Assembly (NCBI RefSeq): GCF_023218075.1
Contig: NZ_JALPTB010000041.1
Coordinates: 1-62,146 of the forward strand
Length of the DNA: 62,146 nt
Direction: 5' to 3'
Source of the DNA: Rhodococcus sp. HM1
GTDB lineage: Bacteria > Actinomycetota > Actinomycetes > Mycobacteriales > Mycobacteriaceae
The stretch's first letter is position 1, and each line of letters opens with the position of its first letter. Shown here in pieces: positions 30,874 to 39,083 of the stretch. Under the pieces are notes generated by a model. It saw only the letters and a list, made by a program, of their open reading frames with translations, was not told where the DNA came from and did not search any database. The translations under genes and the position numbers were made by a program.

Positions 30874-31578
30874 TCAGGCGATCGATTCGAGCCACCGCGT
30901 CATGACCGCGTGTGCCTGCGCGGACGACTGCGCATGCACCGACCGGAGTTCGGCGAGCACCGACTCGGCGGCGCCGGCGCCGAGGGTCTCCTCGAGTGCG
31001 CGACGGTATTCGTCGATCGCGAGCCACTCCGCGGCGACATCGGGACCGGCCTCGAGGTGGAACTGCACGCCGTAACTGCGGCCGTGCCGGAACAACTGGT
31101 TCGGATACGCCGGCGACGACGCGAGCAGCGTCGCCCCGCGCGGCAGATCGAACGTGTCGCCGTGCCACTGCAGGGTCGGGAAACTCGCCGGCAGTTCCCC
31201 CCACACCGGGTCCGCAGCGGACGCCGCGGTCAGTTCCACGTCGCACACCCCGACCTCGGGCGCCGGACCGGAGTACACCTTCGCGTCCAGCGCAGCGGCC
31301 AGCAACTGCGCCCCCAGACACACACCCCACACCGGAACATCGGACGCGAGAGCCGAACGCAGGTACGCGATCTCGTCGTCGATCCACGGAACGACCGCAC
31401 CGTCGTTCGCGCCCATCGGGCCACCCATGACCACGATGCCCCGGTAGTCGACCGTCTCGGGCAACGGCTCTTGCCACAACCGGACCGTGTGCACCGGACC
31501 GAACTCCTCCAGTGCCGGCAGGTAGTCCGCCGGACCCTCGCATTCCACGTGCCGCAGTTCCAGGAAGCCAGTTGTCAT
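30874..31578 (-). CDS. class I glutamine amidotransferase-like protein
   Basis: The 234 residues form a stand-alone GATase1 domain: nucleophile elbow G-V-C-L-G-A-Q (Cys near residue 87) and the His/Glu pair in V-Q-F-H-L-E-A. It resembles GMP-synthase-type glutamine amidotransferases lacking a synthetase domain, a group that includes gamma-glutamyl hydrolase/transferase activities. ATG 31578 and GTG 31584 are both possible starts. It converges with the oxidase gene with 15 bp between. Confidence 0.85.
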   Translation of the reverse strand: MTTGFLELRHVECEGPADYLPALEEFGPVHTVRLWQEPLPETVDYRGIVVMGGPMGANDGAVVPWIDDEIAYLRSALASDVPVWGVCLGAQLLAAALDAKVYSGPAPEVGVCDVELTAASAADPVWGELPASFPTLQWHGDTFDLPRGATLLASSPAYPNQLFRHGRSYGVQFHLEAGPDVAAEWLAIDEYRRALEETLGAGAAESVLAELRSVHAQSSAQAHAVMTRWLESIA

Positions 31579-31620
31579 CGGCACATCATGACAGCCGTAT
31601 GTTACGGGCGCTAGACCGGT

Positions 31621-32361
31621 TCAGAGCCGGGGTGCGGCGGGCCGGCGACGAGACAGTGCGGCGACCGCCTTGCGTCTCAGCACATAGCGGCGCAACGCCC
31701 GCCGGTCGGCCGCGGTGACCTCGATCCCCCACATCTCCTGCGCGATCGGATGCATCAACGCGCGCACCGCACGGGTGGGCACCCGGCGCTGCACCCAGTC
31801 CTGCGGACGCATCACCTGATCCCGGTAGAAGTCGCCGCGCGGGGTCCGCTGCAGCACCGTGCGGCAGGTGTCGTCGAACCAGCCGGGGAACTCGGCCCAC
31901 GTGTCCGGCAACCCCCGGTCGCTGATCCCGTACCGCCGGAACCACGCGCCGCAGTCGCGGTACAGATCCTCCCGCTCGCCGACTGTCAGCGGTCGCACGA
32001 ACGTCTCGATCATCGTGACGAGCGTGTCCACGTAGGTGGCGTGCTGGAACTGGAACAGGTCCGGGTTCAGACTGTGGTAACGGCGGTCGAGATCGTCGAC
32101 GCCCTTGATGTGTTCGTGCCCGCGCCGGATGATCGACGACAGGTCCGTGTCGTCGTACGCCATCCGGATCAGCAGCGGAACGGTGTGCCGTTTGTGCAGC
32201 CACAGCCGGCGCGGGGTACGCGAATGTTCCATTCCCGCGGCGATTGCCGGATGCAGCATCTGCAGCCCCACCGCGCGCGGCAACGCGAGCAGGAACCGCC
32301 GATCGCCGAGATACCGGAGCAGCAGCCCGTCCGGGTCGATGTCGGTCGAGTGCGCAACCAC
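31621..32361 (-). CDS. MpaB/DUF2236-family protein, copy 3
   Basis: The 246 residues belong to the DUF2236 group by Q-M-L-H-P-A-I-A-A-G-M-E-H-S (about 34-47), W-L-H-K-R-H-T-V and a H-A-T-Y-V-D-T-L segment with a histidine at the position expected for heme ligation in relatives. It is more diverged than the copies at 8724 and 32383. The GTG start is 21 bp after the preceding family member, so the two are probably cotranscribed with or just after the mce operon. Confidence 0.75.
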   Translation of the reverse strand: MVAHSTDIDPDGLLLRYLGDRRFLLALPRAVGLQMLHPAIAAGMEHSRTPRRLWLHKRHTVPLLIRMAYDDTDLSSIIRRGHEHIKGVDDLDRRYHSLNPDLFQFQHATYVDTLVTMIETFVRPLTVGEREDLYRDCGAWFRRYGISDRGLPDTWAEFPGWFDDTCRTVLQRTPRGDFYRDQVMRPQDWVQRRVPTRAVRALMHPIAQEMWGIEVTAADRRALRRYVLRRKAVAALSRRRPAAPRL

Positions 32362-32382
32362 CGTGAGCTCGGACTCCCGACC

Positions 32383-33291
32383 TCAGATGATGTTCTTGCC
32401 GGACTGGATGCGACGGCGGAGGTCCACCATCAGCGCCAGGCTGCCGCCGTGCCGGATGAACTTCGGGATGAACCGGTTGACGAACGAGACGAAGACGAAC
32501 AGGTGCTCGAAACGGCGGCGGTCGTCCTCGCTCCAGCTGTACCCGAGCTGTTCACGGAAGTACGGCGGCAGGGTCCCGATCGTGAGGAACTTCAGCAGAT
32601 TCCCGAAAATGAGCCGCATCGGCAAGTTGATCATCTTCAACCCGACGAGATCGTTCAGGAACTGCTTGGTGGTCTCGTCGAACACGACCCGTTCGCAGCC
32701 GCGGTTCCAGTACCGCTCGAAGTCGGCACGCGTAGCGGGCCACATGTCCTCGGTGACCTGCAGGGTCGTACCCAGTTTCGAGGCGGTCGCGTAGAAGTCC
32801 TCGATCTGCTCCTCGTCGAGGGTACCGTGCAGCAGCTGGTAGCTGTCCTCGATGCCGACGTAGAGGCACGCGGCGACCCACATCTGCAGCTCACGGTTGA
32901 ACGCGTTGTACTTGACCGGGCTGTTCTCGTCCGAACGCACCTGCCGGTGCGCACCGTTGACCGCCTCGCGGAACGCCAGGCGTTCCTCGTCGGTGCCCAG
33001 GATCGCGACCGCGAGGTACTGCGTCGTGGTGCGGGCCCGCTTCCACGGATGGTGGACGAGCGAGCCGGACGTCACTTTGCTCTCCATGACGCCGTATGCG
33101 ACCTCGGGCCAGCCGAGCTGCATGATGACGTTCGCGGCGGCGCCGGCGAACGACCAGAAGTCAATAGCGTCGGACAGGGCGTGCTTCTTGCGGCTCCACC
33201 GGTTCGGGCCGCTGGTGATCTTGATTCGCGTGCGGGCGGAGGTCAGCACGGGTTCGGTATCCACGGCGTCGTCGAGGTAATGCGCGGGCAT
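32383..33291 (-). CDS. MpaB/DUF2236-family protein, copy 2
   Basis: The 302 residues closely parallel the protein at 8724: A-N-V-I-M-Q-L-G-W-P, V-M-E-S-K-V-T-S-G and W-K-R-A-R-T-T-T-Q-Y-L-A-V-A-I-L-G-T appear in the same order. It lies 67 bp downstream of mceF on the same strand, followed by another family member. An oxygenase acting on an imported lipid would fit this position, but the substrate is unknown. Confidence 0.8.
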   Translation of the reverse strand: MPAHYLDDAVDTEPVLTSARTRIKITSGPNRWSRKKHALSDAIDFWSFAGAAANVIMQLGWPEVAYGVMESKVTSGSLVHHPWKRARTTTQYLAVAILGTDEERLAFREAVNGAHRQVRSDENSPVKYNAFNRELQMWVAACLYVGIEDSYQLLHGTLDEEQIEDFYATASKLGTTLQVTEDMWPATRADFERYWNRGCERVVFDETTKQFLNDLVGLKMINLPMRLIFGNLLKFLTIGTLPPYFREQLGYSWSEDDRRRFEHLFVFVSFVNRFIPKFIRHGGSLALMVDLRRRIQSGKNII

Positions 33292-33358
33292 CGGGTCCTC
33301 CTCAGATTCTGTTCGGACGGGTGCGCCGGACCGGCGCGGGATGTGCGTTTACCACTTG

Positions 33359-34579
33359 TCAGTTCCCTCCACTGCCGATGCCCTGGAGGAGCATCCGCCA
33401 GAAGGCCGCGAGTTCTTCGCCTGCCGGGATGAGGATCGGATCGGCGACGGCCGGCGGTCCGATGAGCGTGCCGGGCGTCGTCCGGTTCGCCACACCGAGA
33501 TCGTTCGGCCGCGGCGCGTTCTGGGCGCCGCGCTGGCCGTGGTCCTCGCCGGGCGGGCAGTAGTGCGTGAGGTCGACCGTGACCGACGACTCGTCACCGA
33601 GCGCACGGCGCGGCGTGTCGTACACGCACACCGGACCCTGGGTGGCGATGAGCGCAAAGTCCGCGCGGTCGCCGTGCACGATGGATTCGAGCGCGGCCAG
33701 GCCACGAGGAAGGGCGACCAGGCCGGTCTGCAGCGCGGCCGAACGATCCGAGATGATCGGTGCGACGTCGACGAGGTTGGCGAGCACCGCCGCGAACGAC
33801 TCCTCGTTGGCGGCAAGCACACCGTCGGCGCGGCGCATGGCGTCCGGGGTCGTCGTCATCATTTCGTTGATCCGGTCCTCGTTGGCGTACAACGTGTCCG
33901 CGATCGTGCGCGCCGCGGCCATCCCGTCGACGAATTCCTCCGAGTTGTTCGCCATCGTCGACATCAAACCTGCTGTGCGGCTGAGCAGTTGGGTCAGATC
34001 GGTCGCGTGGGTTTCGAGGCGGCCGGACAGATCGTCGGCGTCGGTGATGAGCCGCGCCAGATCGGGACCCAGACCCTGGAACGCGGCGCCGAGTTCGGCA
34101 CCGACGGTGGCGATGGTGCCGGGTTCGACCGTGTCGAGGAGCGCCGCCGTGCTCGCCAGCGTTTCGGCGATCTGAACCGGCTGCTCCTCGGCCGGCATCT
34201 CGATCGAATCACCGTCCGCGAGGTACGGACCGTGATCGACGCGCGGGAAGATGTCGACGTTGAGCATGCCGGCGAGCGTTCCCTGCGTGATCTTCGCGAT
34301 CGAGTCGGTCGGGATCTCGGTGCCACCTTCGAGCTCGAACTCGAGCCGGGCGCCACCGCTCTGCGGGTCGACCGACACTGCCGACACGACACCGACCTGG
34401 ACACCGCGATAGGTGACGACGGTGCCTTCCGAGACCCCGAGCGCGTCGTCGACGTGGGCGGACAGCCGCATCTCGTCGCCGAGTCCCCGCGGGCCGACGA
34501 TGTAGTAGATGCCGTAGGGCACCACGATCAGGGCGGTCAGCACGAACAGAACAAGCTGGACGAGGACGATTCTCTTCAT
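33359..34579 (-). CDS. mceF: Mce-family protein MceF
   Basis: The last mce gene encodes 406 residues: an N-terminal membrane helix (about 4-27), the MCE domain (about 35-115 with V-T-Y-R-G-V-Q-V-G-V-V) and a long helical region. The C-terminus is Gly/Pro-rich and contains two cysteines (V-C-V-Y-D and Y-C-P-P-G). ATG 34579 overlaps the mceE stop (ATGA). The gene order places it as the sixth subunit of a hexameric Mce shuttle. Confidence 0.9.
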   Translation of the reverse strand: MKRIVLVQLVLFVLTALIVVPYGIYYIVGPRGLGDEMRLSAHVDDALGVSEGTVVTYRGVQVGVVSAVSVDPQSGGARLEFELEGGTEIPTDSIAKITQGTLAGMLNVDIFPRVDHGPYLADGDSIEMPAEEQPVQIAETLASTAALLDTVEPGTIATVGAELGAAFQGLGPDLARLITDADDLSGRLETHATDLTQLLSRTAGLMSTMANNSEEFVDGMAAARTIADTLYANEDRINEMMTTTPDAMRRADGVLAANEESFAAVLANLVDVAPIISDRSAALQTGLVALPRGLAALESIVHGDRADFALIATQGPVCVYDTPRRALGDESSVTVDLTHYCPPGEDHGQRGAQNAPRPNDLGVANRTTPGTLIGPPAVADPILIPAGEELAAFWRMLLQGIGSGGN

Positions 34580-35655
34580 CGGGTGCCTCCTCCGAGCATC
34601 TCCTGCAGCGACGTGGGTGACGGTTCCGGCGGTGTCCCGGTGAAGTAGCCGCCGGCCAGGATCGTGTCGATGCTCTCCGGGATCTCGAGCGCACCGTCGA
34701 ACACCAGGTAGTCACCGCGCACGGACTTTCCGAACGCGTCCATGAACGCGTTCATGGCGGCGAGGGTGCCGCCCATGCGGTCGTTGAACGCCTGCAGGGT
34801 GGACGCGACCGTCCCGGCGTCGGCCAGGAACCCTGCCGGGCCCTGCGGCACGGCACCGGTCAGCGCCTGCACGTTGAGGGCGAGGCGGGTCGTCGAGTCG
34901 AGCAGCGCGGAGATGGAATCACGTTGTGCGACGAGCACTTCGACCGCTTCGGCGGTGTTCGCGAGATATGCGTCCATCGTCTGCTCTTCGTCCGCCATGC
35001 GGCGGGTGACGTCGGCGGCCAGCGTCATCGCCTCGTCGAACGCGGTCTGCTGGTCGATCGCCCGCGTCATCAGGTCGGTCGCGGTGTCGGCGAGTGCCTG
35101 CACCCGGTCGGACCGTCCGGTGAACGCGACGTTCAGTTCGTCGACGACGGTCGCGAGCTGATCCATCCCACTGCCGCTGACGACGTTGCCCAGGGAGGCG
35201 AGCATCGTCTCGACACGCGGCCCGAGATCGGTGTTGTCCACGTCGATGACGTCTCCGTCGGACAACCGGTCCGGCGCCGCGTCGACAGGGTTGATCAGCC
35301 GCAGGTACGGACTGCCGAGCGCGGACGGAATCTCCACCGAGACAAGCACATTGCTCGGCACTTCGAGTTCGCGCTGCAGCGACACCTGCAGGCCGGCACC
35401 GCTGGTCGTGGTGTTCAGGGACGCGACGCGGCCGACGATCTGCTGCCCGTACCGGACGTCGGCACCGAGGACGATGCCGTCGGCGCTCGCCAGATGCACA
35501 TCGACGTCGAACGCACCGGCACCCGCGGACCGGCCGACCGGAAGGTCCTGGATGCCGTAACCGCAGCCCGACACGGCGACCGTGCCGGCGACCGCGACCG
35601 CCAGCGCGGCGAGACGGACCGCTCGCCGGGACGGAACGGTGGATGTCGGGGTCAC
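34576..35655 (-). CDS. mceE: Mce lipoprotein MceE
   Basis: GTG 35655 overlaps the mceD stop (GTGA) and gives 359 residues. A lipobox V-S-G-C31 after the signal segment marks it as the lipid-anchored member, as expected for the E position (LprK-type) in mce operons. The MCE domain covers about 45-125 with V-L-G-A-D-V-R-Y-G-Q-Q-I-V-G-R-V; a helical region with many Asn/Asp follows. Confidence 0.92.
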   Translation of the reverse strand: MTPTSTVPSRRAVRLAALAVAVAGTVAVSGCGYGIQDLPVGRSAGAGAFDVDVHLASADGIVLGADVRYGQQIVGRVASLNTTTSGAGLQVSLQRELEVPSNVLVSVEIPSALGSPYLRLINPVDAAPDRLSDGDVIDVDNTDLGPRVETMLASLGNVVSGSGMDQLATVVDELNVAFTGRSDRVQALADTATDLMTRAIDQQTAFDEAMTLAADVTRRMADEEQTMDAYLANTAEAVEVLVAQRDSISALLDSTTRLALNVQALTGAVPQGPAGFLADAGTVASTLQAFNDRMGGTLAAMNAFMDAFGKSVRGDYLVFDGALEIPESIDTILAGGYFTGTPPEPSPTSLQEMLGGGTR

Positions 35656-36788
35656 GGGTTCCCTCCGGTGATGGCGGTGACGATTCCCAGCGGGTCGGAT
35701 GCGCTGATCGGGAACGTGATGGGGTTGGTCAATCCGGCGCCGGTGCACAGGGGCAGCGGATGCTCGGCGCACAGCGGGCCGGCGACCGCGAACTGGGTCA
35801 GGTTCGTCGACACGTTCAGCCGGATGCGGCTGCGTCCGTCGGGGCCGACCGTCTTCTCGAGGTTCTGCATCATGAGCGGCACGAGATCCATGAACTCCGC
35901 GAGTCCGGCCTGGTTGCCGGTCAGGGCGTCGCCGAGTCCCTCCAGGTTCGCCGAGATCGCACCGAAGCTCTCCTGGTGCTGGGTGACGAAGCTGTCGAGT
36001 TCGGCGAAGACCGTCTGCAGTTCCTCGAGCGGCACGGTGATGTCGAGGTCCGCGTCCTGCCACACCGTCGACAGCGTGGACATGTCGTCGACCATGCTGT
36101 CCAGGGACACCTGCCGCGCATCCATCGCCTCGATGAGCGTCGACAGGTTCTCGACGAGCACCGAGAAGTCCTCGGAGGTTCCCCCGATGACACCGGTGGC
36201 GGAGCTGAGGTCGCGGACGGCGTTGTTGAACGCCTCGCCCTGGCCGCCCCACGTCTGCGCGCCGCTCGCGAGCACCGAGCCGACGTCGCCGCCCTCCGGT
36301 CCCATGAAGTCGACGAGGGTCGAGAGACTGCCGAGCATGCCGTCGATGTCGATCGGCGAATGCGTGCGTTCGACCGGGATCGTGGACTGGTCGGGCAGTT
36401 GGGGGCCGTCGGTGTAGGCGGGGCCCAGTTCGATGTAGCGCTCGCTGATGATCGCCGGGCTCATCACGTAGGCGTTCACGTCGGCGGGAAGCTTCACCGA
36501 TTCGGGCACGGTCATCGTCACCCGCACCGAGGTGCCCTGCGGTTCGATGTCGGTGACGGTGCCGACACCGACGCCGAGGACGGCGACCTTGCTGCCGGTG
36601 TAGATTCCGTTGACGTACTCGAAGTCGGCGTGCACCGTGGTGACCCGATCGGTGCGCCCGAAGATGTACCAGATCGGCGCGACGATCAGCAGCAGCGTGA
36701 CCACGAGGAGCGAAACGATCTTCTTGCGGTTCGACGAGCGGGCCGGAGTGGGCTGTTCGCTCCCCGGCATGTCCTGAATCACCGACAT
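35652..36788 (-). CDS. mceD: Mce-family protein MceD
   Basis: ATG 36788 lies within the end of mceC (10 nt overlap). The 378 residues have a basic cytoplasmic tail with R-K-K, a membrane helix (about 24-46), an MCE domain with V-A-V-L-G-V-G-V-G-T-V and a coiled region rich in L-x-x-L-x-x-L repeats. The C-terminus has the paired cysteines common in Mce proteins (G-P-L-C-A and L-P-L-C-T). Confidence 0.9.
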   Translation of the reverse strand: MSVIQDMPGSEQPTPARSSNRKKIVSLLVVTLLLIVAPIWYIFGRTDRVTTVHADFEYVNGIYTGSKVAVLGVGVGTVTDIEPQGTSVRVTMTVPESVKLPADVNAYVMSPAIISERYIELGPAYTDGPQLPDQSTIPVERTHSPIDIDGMLGSLSTLVDFMGPEGGDVGSVLASGAQTWGGQGEAFNNAVRDLSSATGVIGGTSEDFSVLVENLSTLIEAMDARQVSLDSMVDDMSTLSTVWQDADLDITVPLEELQTVFAELDSFVTQHQESFGAISANLEGLGDALTGNQAGLAEFMDLVPLMMQNLEKTVGPDGRSRIRLNVSTNLTQFAVAGPLCAEHPLPLCTGAGLTNPITFPISASDPLGIVTAITGGNP

Positions 36789-37831
36789 TCCTGCATCACT
36801 CCCATCGCGCACAGAAGGTTGTCGGGCAGAACCGCAGCGGGTGTGGTGACGTCGGCCCAGGTGCCGTTGCCGGTGGCGTCGGTGACCGTGCGCAGCGCCG
36901 GCGGCAGCTGCGTCATGAGCGCGGCGATGTTGTCCGAGTTGCGCTGCAACGTGCCGGTGACGGCGACCAGGTTGGCCACGAGCCGGTCGGCCTCCTCACG
37001 GTTCTCGGTGAACGTCTGCGACAGGGTCGAGATGACGGCGCGGAGATTGTTCGCGAGCCCGGTCAGCGCTTCCTTACGGACCGACATGGTCTGTACCAGA
37101 GTGCGTGCGTCCGCGGCGGTTTCGACGAGGGAGTCCTGCTGGTCGACCGCCATCACCGACAGCCGGCGCGACATCTCGAGCAGCTGGTCGAACTGTTCGC
37201 TGTGACGTCCGAACGCGGTGGAGGCCGCGCTGATCCCGGTGAGGGTGCGTTCGACCTGGCCGCTGTCGGACGGCATCACCTGCGACAGCGTGGTCATCAT
37301 CTGTTCCATCGCCTCGAGATCGAGTTCCCGGGAGACCCGCTCGGCACCGGCACCGACCTCGTCGAGCGAGTACGGAACGGTCGTGCGCTCGAGCGGGATG
37401 GTGTCGCCGCCGTTGTCGACACCGCCGGGGCGGACGTCGAGATAACGCTTGCCGAGGACGGTTTCGAGGCGGACCGACGCGGTGGAGGTGTTGCCGACCG
37501 TGCGGTTGTCGTCGAGGCGGAACTCGACGTCGACGTGGTCGCCGGCGAGCTCGATGTCCTCGACCCGGCCGGCCGGGACACCCGCGACGTACACGGGATC
37601 GCCGGTCGCGAGACCGGCGGCGTTCGCGAATTCCGCTGTGTACGGCTCGGTTCGGGCGTGGTACCAGAATCGAGGGATGCCGATCGCGGCGCCGAGACCG
37701 ACGACGAGGACGACGATGCCGATCGTGCCGAGCACCAGCGGCATGTGCGTGGTGTTCTGGCGGCGGCCGAACCCGAACAGGAATTCGAGTGCGCCGACGA
37801 ACACGTCGATGAGTTTGACCAGGAACATCAT
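36779..37831 (-). CDS. mceC: Mce-family protein MceC with an extended N-terminus
   Basis: The 350 residues begin with an amphipathic leader of about 29 residues (M-M-F-L-V-K-L-I-D-V-F-V-G) ahead of the membrane helix (about 31-52) and the MCE domain (about 57-135 with V-Y-V-A-G-V-P-A-G-R-V). The leader plus helix resembles the whole of the preceding 73-residue protein. ATG 37831 overlaps that gene's stop (ATGA). The C-terminus has the usual Cys pair (L-L-C-A and Q-E-C-R). Confidence 0.9.
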   Translation of the reverse strand: MMFLVKLIDVFVGALEFLFGFGRRQNTTHMPLVLGTIGIVVLVVGLGAAIGIPRFWYHARTEPYTAEFANAAGLATGDPVYVAGVPAGRVEDIELAGDHVDVEFRLDDNRTVGNTSTASVRLETVLGKRYLDVRPGGVDNGGDTIPLERTTVPYSLDEVGAGAERVSRELDLEAMEQMMTTLSQVMPSDSGQVERTLTGISAASTAFGRHSEQFDQLLEMSRRLSVMAVDQQDSLVETAADARTLVQTMSVRKEALTGLANNLRAVISTLSQTFTENREEADRLVANLVAVTGTLQRNSDNIAALMTQLPPALRTVTDATGNGTWADVTTPAAVLPDNLLCAMGVMQECR

Positions 37832-38049
37832 GGCAGCGTTCCCTCCCCCGCCGCGGCTGCCGCGGAGTTCTCCAGCACGTCCACGAGATCGTCGATGTAG
37901 GTGATCCCGATCGCGACGAGGGCGACACCCGCGCCGAGGACGACGAGGACGAACATCCAGGCGAAGCTCTGCAGGATCCGCCCGTTGTGCCCGCCGAGCG
38001 ATCGGACGCCGCGGACGATGAGGTCGATGAGTCGTGTCAGTAGGATCAT
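37828..38049 (-). CDS. 73-residue single-helix membrane protein inside the mce operon
   Basis: ATG 38049 overlaps the mceB stop and its own stop overlaps the mceC ATG, so it is fully coupled within the operon. An amphipathic start (M-I-L-L-T-R-L-I-D-L-I-V) leads to one membrane helix (about 29-51), then T-Y-I-D-D and an Ala-rich tail. It parallels the N-terminus of MceC residue by residue but lacks an MCE domain. Classical mycobacterial mce operons have no gene at this position. It may be a small assembly subunit or a duplicated MceC leader. Confidence 0.75.
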   Translation of the reverse strand: MILLTRLIDLIVRGVRSLGGHNGRILQSFAWMFVLVVLGAGVALVAIGITYIDDLVDVLENSAAAAAGEGTLP

Positions 38050-39083
38050 CGGCACACCGGCGAGTGGGTAGGACCGAAGATGTTCACTTCTGCGTCGCCT
38101 GCTTTCAGGGTGAAGTTGCACAGGTAGAGGCTGACGAAACTGCCGTACTGACCGGTGCGGTTGATCTGGTGTGCGAAGTTCGGGAGATTCGCCACCATGC
38201 GTTCGAACTCGGGGGTGTTCGCGATCCAGGTGTCGGTGACGGAGGCCAGGCTCGCGAGCGAGCGCGCGAACGCGCCGTCGGACTGTGCCATGATGTCGGC
38301 GAGCTCGTCGACCGTCGCGGTTCCGGAGTCGAGGAACCCGGCGATGCGCGTGCCGTCACCGACGACGGAATCACCCAGTACGGCAAGCCCGTTCACGAGC
38401 GAGGTGAGTTCGTCGCTGCGGTTGTCGAGCGTGCCGAGCAGCCGCGTCATGTTGTCGACGACCTCCCCGAGGATGCCCTCGCGGTCGCCGAGGCTGCCGG
38501 TCAGGGTCGCGACCCGGTCCAGGAACTGCGCGACGGCGTCGCTGCGCCCGTTGAACGTGTCGGTGATGTTGCGCGCGAGGACGTTCACCTCCTCGGGCGG
38601 CAGCGACTCGAACAGCGGCCGGAACCCGTTCATCAGCGCCGTCAGATCGACCGGCGGGGTCGTCTGCGAAATCGGGACCACCGATCCGGGTTCGAGCACC
38701 TCGGACGAGCCGGGCGCGTCGACGTGCGGTTCGGGCATCGTGATGGCCACGTACCGGGCGCCGAGCATGTCGCCGTAGCGCACCGCGGCCTGAACGTCGC
38801 GGGTGAGCACCTGATCGCCCTCGATCTCGACGGTCACCCGCGCGAGCGCAGCACCACCGTCGGCGTCGGCGACGTCGACCGCGTCGACCCGGCCGACCCG
38901 CACACCGGACAACGTGACGGGGTTGCCGACGTTGAGACCTTCGACGTCGGTGAATTCGAGGACGTAGTGGTCGGTGGAACCGCGGACCGGGACCGCGAGG
39001 GTGTTGAACACCAGGGATCCGCAGATCGCACCGACGGCGCAGTAACCGACGAGCGACACCATCTGGGAACGCTTCAGTTTCAC
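38046..39083 (-). CDS. mceB: Mce-family protein MceB
   Basis: GTG 39083 overlaps the mceA stop (GTGA); the 345 residues start K-L-K-R-S-Q with a membrane helix at about 8-29. The MCE domain (about 37-120) contains V-T-L-S-G-V-R-V-G-R-V and a Y-G-D-M-L-G-A-R-Y-V-A-I strand. A helical region follows and the C-terminus ends in F-G-P-T-H-S-P-V-C-R, with the Cys pattern shared by the other Mce subunits. Confidence 0.92.
   Translation of the reverse strand: MKLKRSQMVSLVGYCAVGAICGSLVFNTLAVPVRGSTDHYVLEFTDVEGLNVGNPVTLSGVRVGRVDAVDVADADGGAALARVTVEIEGDQVLTRDVQAAVRYGDMLGARYVAITMPEPHVDAPGSSEVLEPGSVVPISQTTPPVDLTALMNGFRPLFESLPPEEVNVLARNITDTFNGRSDAVAQFLDRVATLTGSLGDREGILGEVVDNMTRLLGTLDNRSDELTSLVNGLAVLGDSVVGDGTRIAGFLDSGTATVDELADIMAQSDGAFARSLASLASVTDTWIANTPEFERMVANLPNFAHQINRTGQYGSFVSLYLCNFTLKAGDAEVNIFGPTHSPVCR

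Noticed and set aside
35643-37205. A 520-codon plus-strand frame antisense to mceC/mceD
   Set aside because: GC-bias shadow: Arg/Asp/Val-rich and without motifs, opposite well-supported Mce proteins.
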